From a virus, in IMG/VR virus record IMGVR_UViG_3300008261_004773, positions 32,830 to 96,829 of that record: a stretch of 64,000 nucleotides of DNA. The stretch is one strand, 5' to 3'. Under the pieces are notes generated by a model. That model was not told the DNA's origin and did not search any database. It saw only the letters and a program-made list of their open reading frames with translations. This document shows, in pieces, positions 6,108 through 14,128 of the stretch (positions are counted from its first letter, which is position 1; each line of letters starts with the position of its first letter). Both the position numbers and the translations under genes were made by a program.

Positions 6108-7578
6108 GTTTTCCTTCTTTGAATAACTCAAAATTGGGACCTTTGGTTAAAAAATAGTCTTTTCCAACCTTTCTATATCCTAAGATACCTGCGTTCTTAG
6201 CTGCGGCGAAGAATGAAGAATGTTGACCTCTTAATTCTCTTGGTTCCATTGTATAGTTACCTCTTTTGTATTTGGTTTTTCCATTGTCTGTAATTTTCTC
6301 GATGTAACCGATGTCAACTAAAAAGTCTAATTTGGTTCCTATTTTACCTGCCTCCAAGAATTTAACAAGTTTTGAAATCATCCCTTTGTTTTTTCCGAAT
6401 GTATATCCATATGTTGGAGTAAAAACGGCTTGATCGCCAATTACTTTTTTCTGTAACTCACGGTTATTCTCCACTTTATTCATAACACTAGAAAGTATCC
6501 ACCTCCTCATTGTATCTGTAGTGTTTTCAACAGTATCCAAAACCATAGGTGATTTCAGTTCGAAATTTTCTAAACCTAAATCTATGTAATCACTATCTTC
6601 CGAAGGATCATTACCTTGAAAACCAAGATCAATTTTGAATACATTCCTTTGGAACCTATGATTGAATTCCACATCACCATATGAGATCATGATTTGGTAA
6701 GAATCTAATACCTTACTCTCATTTAATTTTGATAGATATATTGTTAACTCACCCACAGCGTGATTTGGCATACCCTGTACGTTTTCAAATGCATCGATCC
6801 CGATTCCTAACTTTGTACCGGGCATCAAATAGTTTTTTGTTTGATCTAAACGTTGGTAATCGTTGAATACTTGAAATAACAATTCGTTCTTCTGAGATTC
6901 CGTGGATTTCTTTTTGTGTTCGTAGATTGCATCTGTAATATCCGAGAATGCGTATTTGAATACCTCAACTTCCCTATCCGACATTTTGTTGTCTGCTGTG
7001 TCCCACCAAGATTCTTTACCTGAGTTATCAAAGTGTACTGCAACTTTTGTGTAGTTACCTGGCTTTGAACTTTTCTTGTCGATGATGTAAAATAAAAGTT
7101 GACCTCCTGATGTATATCTACCAAAATGTCCCGCACCTTTTGAAGTTGTGCACCACTTTGTTCCTGATCCGTATTTACATGAAGATTCTTCATTTTTCGG
7201 TATTATAACAACGAATTTATCGTCCTCATAAATCTTATCAATTTGTTTTTCTAGTTCTTTTTCTTTTTGTTTTTGTTTGATAGGGAATAAAGCTGAATCT
7301 AATTCTTCAAAACTTTCATATTGATTGATGTCTTTTTTATCAAGTTGGGATTGATACTTATCAAAACTTTTAATCAAATTAATCCCAATTTCAGCGTCAC
7401 CTTCAATATGATCAGGATGAACTCCTTTCAGAACAAAATCCGTGTATTTGTGATTGAAATCTTGTAAATCAGCAATATTCAGAAACCAATCTAAAGTTTT
7501 TTCATCAAACTTGTTGGTATATTTTTTCTTTAAATCTTCTTTACGTCCTTCCCCTAATAAAATTGATATGAACTTCAT
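6094..7578 (-). CDS. virion-like protein with WCT-type domain
   Basis: The 494-residue protein opens with a short helix MKFISILLGEG resembling capsid-targeting peptides. The central region (about 125-205) has a conserved-looking block: YGSGTKWCTTSKG, then FGRYTSGGQLLFYIIDKK, then VAVHFD. The same order of motifs is found in large phages and in the gene at 8090. The C-terminal part (about 400-494) looks like a winged-helix-type DNA-binding segment (LDFLVDIGYIEKI, AAKNAGILGYRKV). Enzymatic function unknown. A TATTTATA motif four bases before the ATG predicts late expression. It could be an internal head protein ejected with DNA; this is inference. Confidence 0.75.
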   Translation of the reverse strand: MKFISILLGEGRKEDLKKKYTNKFDEKTLDWFLNIADLQDFNHKYTDFVLKGVHPDHIEGDAEIGINLIKSFDKYQSQLDKKDINQYESFEELDSALFPIKQKQKEKELEKQIDKIYEDDKFVVIIPKNEESSCKYGSGTKWCTTSKGAGHFGRYTSGGQLLFYIIDKKSSKPGNYTKVAVHFDNSGKESWWDTADNKMSDREVEVFKYAFSDITDAIYEHKKKSTESQKNELLFQVFNDYQRLDQTKNYLMPGTKLGIGIDAFENVQGMPNHAVGELTIYLSKLNESKVLDSYQIMISYGDVEFNHRFQRNVFKIDLGFQGNDPSEDSDYIDLGLENFELKSPMVLDTVENTTDTMRRWILSSVMNKVENNRELQKKVIGDQAVFTPTYGYTFGKNKGMISKLVKFLEAGKIGTKLDFLVDIGYIEKITDNGKTKYKRGNYTMEPRELRGQHSSFFAAAKNAGILGYRKVGKDYFLTKGPNFELFKEGKLKAL

Positions 7579-7582
7579 ATGG

Positions 7583-7590
7583 TATAAATA
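7583..7590 (-). promoter_or_regulatory. late-promoter-like motif TATTTATA
   Basis: On the reverse strand the motif ends four bases before the ATG at 7578. It lies directly after the terminator hairpin at 7598-7617, so the gene is separated from the upstream tRNA transcript. Confidence 0.55.
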
Positions 7591-7593
7591 TAC

Positions 7594-7625
7594 AAAAGGG
7601 GAGATCTATGTCTCCCCTTTTTTGT
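7594..7625. terminator. bidirectional terminator by tRNA-Arg
   Basis: GGGGAGA (7598-7604) and TCTCCCC (7611-7617) form a strong stem flanked by A- and T-runs on both sides. It separates tRNA-Arg from the gene starting at 7578. Confidence 0.7.
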
Positions 7626-7695
7626 AGTCCCGCCAAGAATCGAACTTGGAATTACTGCTTAGAAGGCAGTAGTTATATCCATTTAACTACAGGAC
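7626..7695 (-). tRNA. tRNA-Arg (TCT)
   Basis: On the reverse strand the acceptor GTCCTGT pairs with GCGGGAC, allowing G-U pairs. The anticodon arm ACTGC-CTTCTAA-GCAGT reads TCT. The D arm is short. Confidence 0.9.
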
Positions 7696-7701
7696 CATGT
7701 T

Positions 7702-8052
7702 TTATTTCCAAAATAGTTGGATCAAAAGTATAATAAAACTTAATGATAAACAAATTATTGTTTTAGTTGTCATGGGTTCTTTGAGTATAAACCAAGCCAT
7801 TATGCTAAATACAATAACACCAATACTGAATCCAATAATACGGTTTGGCCAAGTCTGACCATCGTAGAGACTAACCATTTCCCTACTTGCCAAAATTACA
7901 AAATAACCAACAGGGACACCCATCAAAGTCATTAGGAAGGGGTGTTCTTTGATCCATTTATTCCAAAGGTGACCTTGTAATTGATAAAATGTGAAAGCCT
8001 GTGAAAACAGGTAGACTGTTAAAATAAAAATAATCGAGTAAATCTTGTTCAT
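7702..8052 (-). CDS. multi-span membrane protein
   Basis: The 116-residue protein has four hydrophobic stretches. Between spans two and three lies the motif ASREMVSLYDGQTWPNRIIGFSIG, which I associate with a membrane protein family common in large phages; no function is known. I chose the ATG at 8052 rather than 8082 because the upstream residues fall within an inverted repeat and a TAnnTTTG-like box. It lies just upstream of tRNA-Arg on the same strand. Confidence 0.7.
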   Translation of the reverse strand: MNKIYSIIFILTVYLFSQAFTFYQLQGHLWNKWIKEHPFLMTLMGVPVGYFVILASREMVSLYDGQTWPNRIIGFSIGVIVFSIMAWFILKEPMTTKTIICLSLSFIILLIQLFWK

Positions 8053-8086
8053 TGTCACAAATATAAAAAAAAGTTGTGACAAAAAA
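8053..8086 (-). promoter_or_regulatory. inverted repeat TTGTCACAA/TTGTGACAA with TATATTTG box
   Basis: Two nine-base arms are perfectly complementary and separated by an A-rich spacer, directly upstream of the membrane protein gene. On the reverse strand the downstream arm overlaps TATATTTG, which fits the Bacteroidota -7 box, but no TTTG occurs at the usual distance. This could be an operator or an RNA hairpin. Confidence 0.4.
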
Positions 8087-8089
8087 AAA

Positions 8090-9667
8090 TTACCTAAAAG
8101 AGTACAAATTGAAAGCTACGTGATGCCAATATTCCTCAGGTTCGAAATCTTCGATCTTGGCGTTTTTTATAAATTTTCCTGAACTATCGGAAACCTTGAT
8201 TTTATTTCTTGCTACATCGGGAAAAGATCCCTGTAAAATTAATTTGGTGTTATCTTTTGTTTTCACAACATCAATCCACTCTCCATCACGAGTTCCGTAA
8301 CGATTGAATTTTCCTTTAGCCCTTAAACTTCCATCAGGGTAATAATACACCCAATCTCCGAGTCTATTATCATTTTTACCGTATCTGCCCACAGCAAAAA
8401 CCTTCCCTGATGGATAGAAAATGGTGATCTTACCATTTACAGTTGCGTTTTGGTAACGAGAGCCTCTCGAACCACTACTTATAAATCTCAATTTTCCTTG
8501 TTCAGTAAATCCTGATATTTTAAGGTTCTTTTCGGAATAGTCTACTAATCTATGACCTCTCGAGTAGTAACTTTTTTCAAACCAAACTCCATCTTTATAA
8601 CCGTCAGGGCCATAAATTCCTTTAATTTCAAGTTTTCCATCATGATATCTTTCAAATGGCCCCTCCAAGGTTTCGAGACCTACTAATGAGTGATTACCTT
8701 TGACTGAAATTCCACCTTTGGAATCGTACACCACAAAAGGCCCTTTCAGTTTACCTTTTTCATATGTAGATACTCCAATAAGTTTGCCTCGATCATATTG
8801 TTTCCAAAGACCATTCTTCCTTCTTCTACTATCTAAATAACCCTTATCCTTAACAGGAATTTCCATATTACCAGGAAATGGGTCTTGTGTCATACTATAT
8901 TGTGGGACTCTTTCACCTACAAATTCATAGAATTTATATTGATCTAAACTCGCTTCATTATCATTCTTATCCATGAATTGATCGGACTCGAAATGTAATT
9001 GGTATGGAGATTTGGGGTCATCCAAGTTGAAGAGTAAAAAGTAATTCGAACCTTTAGGATCTGTAAGGTAACTTTTGAAATATTTGTAATTACCAATAGT
9101 ACATATGTCAATCTTAGCACCTCTATTTCTACCTTTACACCTACCTAATATATCTCTGTAAATTTTCCATGTGTCTTGGTCGTAACCGAACACTTGAAAA
9201 ACCTGATATTTGTATTTTTTATCTTGATACATACCAAGGTATTTCATACCTCCTGTAGATTCTAATTTTTCTATTTCGTTTTGTGTGACGTAGTTGTCCA
9301 GTCCTTGAATTTCATCGTAAACGATATCAGATTCTCTCACCGAAATTGCATCTTTAAGAAAATTTTTTACGTCCTCTGAAGTCTTATACAGGTGAATATC
9401 TTTGTGTTGGAATTTGTTTTTGTTTTTTTCGAAAAGCTCAAAGTATTCTTTGTATTTGTAGATATCCTCGGGCTTAATCATTCCCGTACCCACTTTCTTT
9501 GTCAACCAACTTAATAGGTAAAATTTATTACCCGTAACCTCCACAATTTTATTGAAGTCGTCCTCAGAAACAGGTTTGTCTTCACCAACATATTTGTTTT
9601 TCAAATTGACGGTGTTCTGATCTAACTGTTCTTTAAGAAGTTTCCAAATTAAACTGCGTAATTCCAT
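8090..9667 (-). CDS. WCT-type domain protein with MORN-like repeats
   Basis: I place the start at the ATG at 9667, three bases after a TATTTATA motif, giving 525 residues. It begins with a helix MELRSLIWKLLKEQ. Residues about 155-240 hold a block (GRNRGAKIDICTIGNYKYF, then SNYFLLFNLDDP, then YQLHFESDQF) matching the order of motifs in the gene at 6094, so the two look paralogous. Residues about 280-490 contain at least six MORN_2/YwqK-like repeats (GLWKQYDRGKLIG, GPFVVYDSKG, GDWVYYYPDGSLRAKGKF). MORN repeats often mediate protein or lipid contacts. It is probably a virion protein. Confidence 0.75.
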   Translation of the reverse strand: MELRSLIWKLLKEQLDQNTVNLKNKYVGEDKPVSEDDFNKIVEVTGNKFYLLSWLTKKVGTGMIKPEDIYKYKEYFELFEKNKNKFQHKDIHLYKTSEDVKNFLKDAISVRESDIVYDEIQGLDNYVTQNEIEKLESTGGMKYLGMYQDKKYKYQVFQVFGYDQDTWKIYRDILGRCKGRNRGAKIDICTIGNYKYFKSYLTDPKGSNYFLLFNLDDPKSPYQLHFESDQFMDKNDNEASLDQYKFYEFVGERVPQYSMTQDPFPGNMEIPVKDKGYLDSRRRKNGLWKQYDRGKLIGVSTYEKGKLKGPFVVYDSKGGISVKGNHSLVGLETLEGPFERYHDGKLEIKGIYGPDGYKDGVWFEKSYYSRGHRLVDYSEKNLKISGFTEQGKLRFISSGSRGSRYQNATVNGKITIFYPSGKVFAVGRYGKNDNRLGDWVYYYPDGSLRAKGKFNRYGTRDGEWIDVVKTKDNTKLILQGSFPDVARNKIKVSDSSGKFIKNAKIEDFEPEEYWHHVAFNLYSFR

Positions 9668-9670
9668 TCC

Positions 9671-9678
9671 TATAAATA
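9671..9678 (-). promoter_or_regulatory. late-promoter-like motif TATTTATA
   Basis: On the reverse strand the motif is separated from the ATG at 9667 by only three bases. This spacing supports the chosen start and implies a leaderless transcript if the motif is a -10 element. Confidence 0.55.
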
Positions 9679-9689
9679 CCACTTACCCA

Positions 9690-9719
9690 AAATAAAAAAC
9701 CCCATCCGAAGACGGGGTT
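9690..9719 (-). terminator. intrinsic terminator after DoxX gene
   Basis: Stem AACCCC/GGGGTT with a short loop, followed on the reverse strand by a T run. It lies between the DoxX gene end and the motif for the next gene. Confidence 0.75.
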
Positions 9720-9726
9720 AATTAAA

Positions 9727-10065
9727 TTAAAGTGATCTGAGAACGTAGGAGAGTAGTGATAACACACCAACCAAAATTGGCATGTAAGTTTTTGCTCCCC
9801 CCATAAGTGCGAGATGTAAAACAACCGCAGCACTCATAAATGAAGTAACCAATACCATTCCGTAAAGGGACGTTACTGGAATACAAAGTAAGATAACACC
9901 CAAAAGTTCTCCAACCCCTGTTAGTAATCTATACTTTTCTAACTTCATAAATGCGAAGTTTCCGACCATTTCTTGAGTTCCGATGATTTTTTCTACAGCA
10001 CCTTTACCTAACATAACGGCTACAACTGCAGTTAAAACCCATCCGAGAATTGCTAAAATTGTCAT
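9727..10065 (-). CDS. DoxX-like membrane protein
   Basis: The 112-residue protein has four hydrophobic spans and the DoxX-family layout: a first span with a following GKGAVEKIIGTQEM segment, then LTGVGELLGVILL, then a span with an A-V-V-L-H-L signature. DoxX proteins are small membrane proteins of uncertain biochemical role, sometimes linked to redox stress. A TTGACA-N17-TATTCT promoter precedes it and a terminator follows, so it is a single-gene transcript. Such a gene is unusual in a phage and probably of host origin. Confidence 0.75.
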   Translation of the reverse strand: MTILAILGWVLTAVVAVMLGKGAVEKIIGTQEMVGNFAFMKLEKYRLLTGVGELLGVILLCIPVTSLYGMVLVTSFMSAAVVLHLALMGGAKTYMPILVGVLSLLSYVLRSL

Positions 10066-10085
10066 ATAATTTATTTTGAAATTAA

Positions 10086-10114
10086 AGAATAGTTAAACAA
10101 CATGACATTGTCAA
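10086..10114 (-). promoter_or_regulatory. sigma70-like promoter TTGACA-N17-TATTCT
   Basis: On the reverse strand TTGACA (10114-10109) and TATTCT (10091-10086) are 17 bases apart. The -35 box overlaps an inverted repeat, TGACA-T-TGTCA, a possible operator for the DoxX gene. Confidence 0.6.
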
Positions 10115-10144
10115 ATAAAAAACCCCCACCGTAGTGAGGGTTTT
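10114..10144 (-). terminator. intrinsic terminator after TonB receptor gene
   Basis: On the reverse strand a CCCTCAC/GTGGGGG-type stem is followed by a T run. It ends exactly where the DoxX promoter begins. Confidence 0.75.
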
Positions 10145-10163
10145 ATATTCTATGATGTTTAGA

Positions 10164-13100
10164 TTACTTACCAAAAGTATATCTGATACCTAACTGTGCA
10201 GACCATACATCAAATACTGATGAATTGAATTGATATGTGTCTTTGATCAAGTAAGTACCGCTTGCATCTCTTTGAGTTGCCAATCTATACGTTGGAATGT
10301 TACTAGCATCTCTGCTAACGAAGTTTAACAACTGAGGGTTTGTAGCTCTTTGAGATACACCCCATTTGTTGTTTACCATGTTTCCAAAGTTTAAAATGTC
10401 AGCTCTAATTTGGAAAGAATTTCTTTTTCCACCGATTTTAACAAATACATCCTGAGCTATTGAAAGATCGAATCTATGTAGGAAAGGAAGATCAAGTGCG
10501 TTTCTTTCAGCGTACTGTCCTCTTCTTGTTGATAGATATGGATCTTGAGATATGAAAGCTTCGAATGATGCTTGTTGTTCAGCTTCAGTGTAAACTCTTG
10601 TTCCTACTGTAAGTGGTGCAAAACGAATGTCAGATCCTTTGTTTGGTACAAATACCAAATCATTGTTATTTACTCTGTCACCGTTCAAATCACCAGCTAC
10701 AATGTAAGAGAATGGATTGTTCTGTGAACCAACATAACCAAGAGTGATTGTTGTTGCTCCACCATATTTTTTACCGTAGTCAATTCTGTAACCTAACAAA
10801 CCTACGATTCTATTTCTAACAACAAAGTCAGAAATTGATAGTCCTAAGTTATTGTTACCGTTTACAGATACTGCTGACTGCCAGCTACCACTCGCGATTG
10901 AACCCGCACTCATGAAATCTTCAGCCATAGCGTTTGTGTAAGCTACGTAACCCCAAAGACCTTTTGATACAGGTTTTTCTAATTTGAATGTTGCTGAACG
11001 ATTGTAAGCACCATTTCTGTTTGTTAGAACTGCTGCCATTGATACGTTATCATTTACTCTTACACCATTATCATTTCCTGCGAAAAGGTCTCTAGTATCA
11101 ACACCACCTAACTTACCAACTGGTTTATCTAAGTTAGCGTTGTAATAATGAACCGCATTGATGGTTTTGTTGTAGAGTAATTCAGCACTCAAAATTAAAC
11201 CAAGCCAAGGTAGTTTCTGATCAATAGCGATGTTGTTTTTCCAAACTTGTGGAAATTTATAATTCTGATTAGTGAATGCTAAATCAAACGTAGAAGGTAA
11301 AGTTGGTGTTGATGGGATGAAGTATTGATTAGGATTTGCAGTGAAACCATATTGTGCCGCTGCCGCTCCTGATACATCGATAAATCCTGTTAACACACCG
11401 TTGTTACCAACTTGGTTAGAAAGGAACACGTATGGTGGTCTACCTGTGAATACACCTGTACCACCACGGATTTGTGTTTTTTTCTGACCTTTGAGGTCGT
11501 AGTTGAATCCGAAACGAGGTTCTATTAAGAACTGTGTTTTTGGAAGAACACTTGTATTGAATCCTTCACCATTTGCGAAGATCATTGAAGACACCGCTTT
11601 ATTTTCTAAAGCTGTGTTACCTAAATCAATAACATTTGCTCTGATACCAAAAGTCAACTTCAGTTCTTTGGTTGCGTTGAATTCATCTTGAACGTAAAGA
11701 TCCAAACGATTAGCTTCCAAAACCTGCATTGGTTCTACCGCTCCAGGAAGTGCAGAATAACGTAATTGGAATCTTGCCGGTGCGAATGTTGAAGGTCTAC
11801 CACCGTTAGCAATTGATTGTCTTGCTGCGGTATAGAAGTCGTTCAGACTGTTGAAGATGTAAACTCCGTTAGAAGCTGGGAAGAATAAGTTATTTGATTG
11901 ATAACTTTGATAGTTGAAACCACCAACCAAAGTATGTTTGTTCAAATACTTTGTCAAGTTATTTGTTACGTTGAACGTCCAATAGTTCAATTTGTTACCA
12001 GGTGTGAAAGGGTCGAAACCTACTGAAGTGTAAGTTGCGGAACCTTCTCTGATATCAATAGTTGGGAACATTTGACTCAAATATGCTCTATCCTCAATTT
12101 GCTTATCGTAAGAAACGATTAAGTTATTGTGAAGTGTGTTAGAGATTTTAGAGTTAAGTTCCAAAACCGCAGAACGAGTATTGTCCTGAATAATGTAACC
12201 ACTATTTTTGAAACTCATTGCGTTGAACTGAGTAGTTCTGTTTCCTGCTCCCGCTGACTGAGAGTTTGAAATGTTAATCTCAGCAGAAGAATTGTGATTC
12301 ACATAACGAGCGGTTAACTTGTTATTCTTGTTGATGTTCCAATCCACACGAATCAAGAATTTTCTTGAATCGTTAGTGTTAGAATACCCTTCCCAAGGAC
12401 CTGTGACATAACCCAAACTATCTTTCATAAAGTTTGATAGTCTTTGCATGTCAGCAAATTTAACTCTACTGATTTGTGTACCTGTTAAAGGAGATCCTTC
12501 TGAAATCCAAGTCGTACCTGGTTCAGTTCTTACGATACTCTCATAGTTACCAAAAATGAATAATTTGTTTTTGATAATTGGAGCACCTAATCTGAAACCT
12601 TGTACCTTTTCATCAAATTTAGCCGCAGTTACTGTCGTACCCCTTGCATTGTTACCAACATAAGTAGATGAGTTGTTTCTCTGTGTTTGATACACACTTC
12701 CTTCAACCTCATTCGTACCTGAACGAGTAACAGCATTGATACCTGCACCAACGAAACCACTTTGACGAATATCGAAAGGTGCCACGTTAACCTGAAGTTG
12801 GTCAATTGCATCCAATGATATTGCTGAAGCACCAGTTCTACCACCCGCTTGAGCTGAAGAACCCAAACCAAAGTTGTTGTTGAACTGTGATCCGTCAATA
12901 GTGAAGTTGTTTAAACGTGAGTCTTGAGCTCCAAAAGAGTTTCCGTTACCGAATGGGTTGTACTTTGTGATACCATCGATAGTTCTTGCTCCCGCGATCG
13001 GAATAGAAGTAAGTTCTCTACGTCCGAATTGTTGAGCAGCTCCGGTTTTGTCTTTCGAAAAAACGTTACTCTTTGTTCCCACGACTGTAACCTCACTGAG

Positions 13101-13439
13101 TTGTTTAGAGTCGGAAAGTAGAACTACGTCCACATTACTTGTCGAGCCCAACAATGTCTGAATGTCTGTGATCTCAGCCATTTTGTAACCAACGTAACTA
13201 ACGTGGATAATGTAAGGTCCACCTACACGAACTGCTGGAATGGTATACAAACCAGATTTTGTTGAGCTTGTTCGATACTCAGAACCTGAAGGTTGGTGTA
13301 CTGCGTGTACAGTGGCACCTGCTAAAGTTTCTCCTTTTTCATTTTTCACAACACCTGACAGGGTAGAAGTTGTAATCTGCCCGAAAGATGTCAATGCCAC
13401 CATAAAGGATAAAAGGGACATCAAGATTGCTTTTTTCAT
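10164..13439 (-). CDS. TonB-dependent receptor, Oar-like
   Basis: The 1091-residue protein has a signal peptide (MKKAILMSLLSFMVALTSFG). A carboxypeptidase-regulatory-like beta domain follows (residues about 25-110; LSGVVKNEKGETLAGATVHA, HVSYVGYK). A plug domain (about 125-245; ARTIDGITKYNPFGN, RLNNFTIDGSQFNN) leads into a long beta-barrel ending QLGIRYTFGK. This order is that of Oar/OmpA-related TonB-dependent receptors of Bacteroidota and Myxococcota, of about the same length. It would sit in the outer membrane. A phage copy could alter nutrient uptake or block other phages; both are inference. It is flanked by its own promoter and terminator and lies among phage tRNA and virion-like genes. 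Confidence 0.9.
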   Translation of the reverse strand: MKKAILMSLLSFMVALTSFGQITTSTLSGVVKNEKGETLAGATVHAVHQPSGSEYRTSSTKSGLYTIPAVRVGGPYIIHVSYVGYKMAEITDIQTLLGSTSNVDVVLLSDSKQLSEVTVVGTKSNVFSKDKTGAAQQFGRRELTSIPIAGARTIDGITKYNPFGNGNSFGAQDSRLNNFTIDGSQFNNNFGLGSSAQAGGRTGASAISLDAIDQLQVNVAPFDIRQSGFVGAGINAVTRSGTNEVEGSVYQTQRNNSSTYVGNNARGTTVTAAKFDEKVQGFRLGAPIIKNKLFIFGNYESIVRTEPGTTWISEGSPLTGTQISRVKFADMQRLSNFMKDSLGYVTGPWEGYSNTNDSRKFLIRVDWNINKNNKLTARYVNHNSSAEINISNSQSAGAGNRTTQFNAMSFKNSGYIIQDNTRSAVLELNSKISNTLHNNLIVSYDKQIEDRAYLSQMFPTIDIREGSATYTSVGFDPFTPGNKLNYWTFNVTNNLTKYLNKHTLVGGFNYQSYQSNNLFFPASNGVYIFNSLNDFYTAARQSIANGGRPSTFAPARFQLRYSALPGAVEPMQVLEANRLDLYVQDEFNATKELKLTFGIRANVIDLGNTALENKAVSSMIFANGEGFNTSVLPKTQFLIEPRFGFNYDLKGQKKTQIRGGTGVFTGRPPYVFLSNQVGNNGVLTGFIDVSGAAAAQYGFTANPNQYFIPSTPTLPSTFDLAFTNQNYKFPQVWKNNIAIDQKLPWLGLILSAELLYNKTINAVHYYNANLDKPVGKLGGVDTRDLFAGNDNGVRVNDNVSMAAVLTNRNGAYNRSATFKLEKPVSKGLWGYVAYTNAMAEDFMSAGSIASGSWQSAVSVNGNNNLGLSISDFVVRNRIVGLLGYRIDYGKKYGGATTITLGYVGSQNNPFSYIVAGDLNGDRVNNNDLVFVPNKGSDIRFAPLTVGTRVYTEAEQQASFEAFISQDPYLSTRRGQYAERNALDLPFLHRFDLSIAQDVFVKIGGKRNSFQIRADILNFGNMVNNKWGVSQRATNPQLLNFVSRDASNIPTYRLATQRDASGTYLIKDTYQFNSSVFDVWSAQLGIRYTFGK

Positions 13440-13470
13440 TTTGCTTTCTGTTTATTGGTTTATAAATAAA

Positions 13471-13501
13471 AAATCCCGCGACTGTTACGTCAACGGGATT
13501 T
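13471..13501 (-). terminator. terminator-like hairpin in the leader of the TonB receptor gene
   Basis: On the reverse strand AAATCCCG and CGGGATTT form a stem followed by a T run. It lies 30 bases upstream of the receptor ATG and downstream of the TTGACA promoter at 13605, so it may act as an attenuator. The T run merges into TTATTTATA, a late-motif look-alike 24 bases before the ATG. Confidence 0.6.
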
Positions 13502-13576
13502 GTTTAATTTCTATGTGTTTTTCGGTAATAATTAAGTTCCACAAAATTGTTTTTAAGGATTATCCTTGTTTCAATA

Positions 13577-13605
13577 AGTATAGGGCACAGTTTCCAAGTT
13601 GTCAA
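13577..13605 (-). promoter_or_regulatory. sigma70-like promoter TTGACA-N17-TATACT
   Basis: On the reverse strand TTGACA (13605-13600) and TATACT (13582-13577) are exactly 17 bases apart. The -35 box is inside the inverted repeat AAGTT-N4-AACTT. The resulting leader of about 130 bases contains a terminator-like hairpin before the TonB receptor gene. Confidence 0.6.
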
Positions 13606-13657
13606 ACTTCATGTTAAGAAAATGTAAACACGGAGATATCCAACTGATTTTCAGTAA

Positions 13658-13840
13658 TTAATTTTTTAAAGAATTAATAAGATTTTTGTCTTCGTTCGAG
13701 AGATTCTGAAACCACTCAGGACTCAGATCATTATAACTTTTTTTGTTGTCGAAATCGGGATTCCCTTTTTCGTCACATGGATACACGTAGTCCTTATCTA
13801 CGTAGATGCATACGGATGCTAATTTTAATATTTCTTTCAT
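13658..13840 (-). CDS. hypothetical small protein
   Basis: The 60-residue acidic protein (LASVCIYVDKDYVYPCDEKG, then DNKKSYNDLSPEWFQNLSNEDKNL) has two cysteines and no recognised domain. The ATG lies 16 bases after tRNA-Glu on the same strand, suggesting a shared transcript. Amino-acid composition is protein-like. Confidence 0.5.
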   Translation of the reverse strand: MKEILKLASVCIYVDKDYVYPCDEKGNPDFDNKKSYNDLSPEWFQNLSNEDKNLINSLKN

Positions 13841-13856
13841 AGTTCAGGATCGTTTG

Positions 13857-13930
13857 TACTCCGTAGGGGATTCGAACCCCTGATTTTCTCCGTGAAAGGG
13901 AGACGACTTGAGCCACTGGTCTAACGGAGC
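13857..13930 (-). tRNA. tRNA-Glu (TTC)
   Basis: On the reverse strand the acceptor GCTCCGT pairs with ACGGAGT. The anticodon loop CTTTCAC reads TTC, and the T arm is AGGGG-TTCGAAT-CCCCT. Confidence 0.92.
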
Positions 13931-14128
13931 GGTAAAAAAAAAACAGGCTTTTCGTGACCTTTTACACATCATGACCAACATATTCCTACATTGGTGGTTA
14001 CATTTTCGTCGTTGGTTAATTACTCCTGACTTATAGTAAACACTACCCTCACCGCTCTGATACCGCGAATCAAGACGGCGTCTTTGGGATTCATATACCG
14101 AGGGGTTCCACCTCAGTCTTCACCTGTC
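13931..14128. other. unassigned spacer between tRNA-Glu and tmRNA
   Basis: This 198-base stretch contains no credible gene. ACCAAC (13974-13979) and GTTGGT (14011-14016) could pair, and GAGG/CCTC flank a short loop near 14101-14115. A 24-codon reverse frame (14020-14094) exists but has no support. It may be leader or trailer RNA of the tmRNA/tRNA transcript. Confidence 0.3.

Noticed and set aside
14020-14094. 24-codon reverse frame between tRNA-Glu and tmRNA
   Set aside because: Too short, no promoter motif at the right distance, and it lies in a stretch that is probably part of an RNA transcript.
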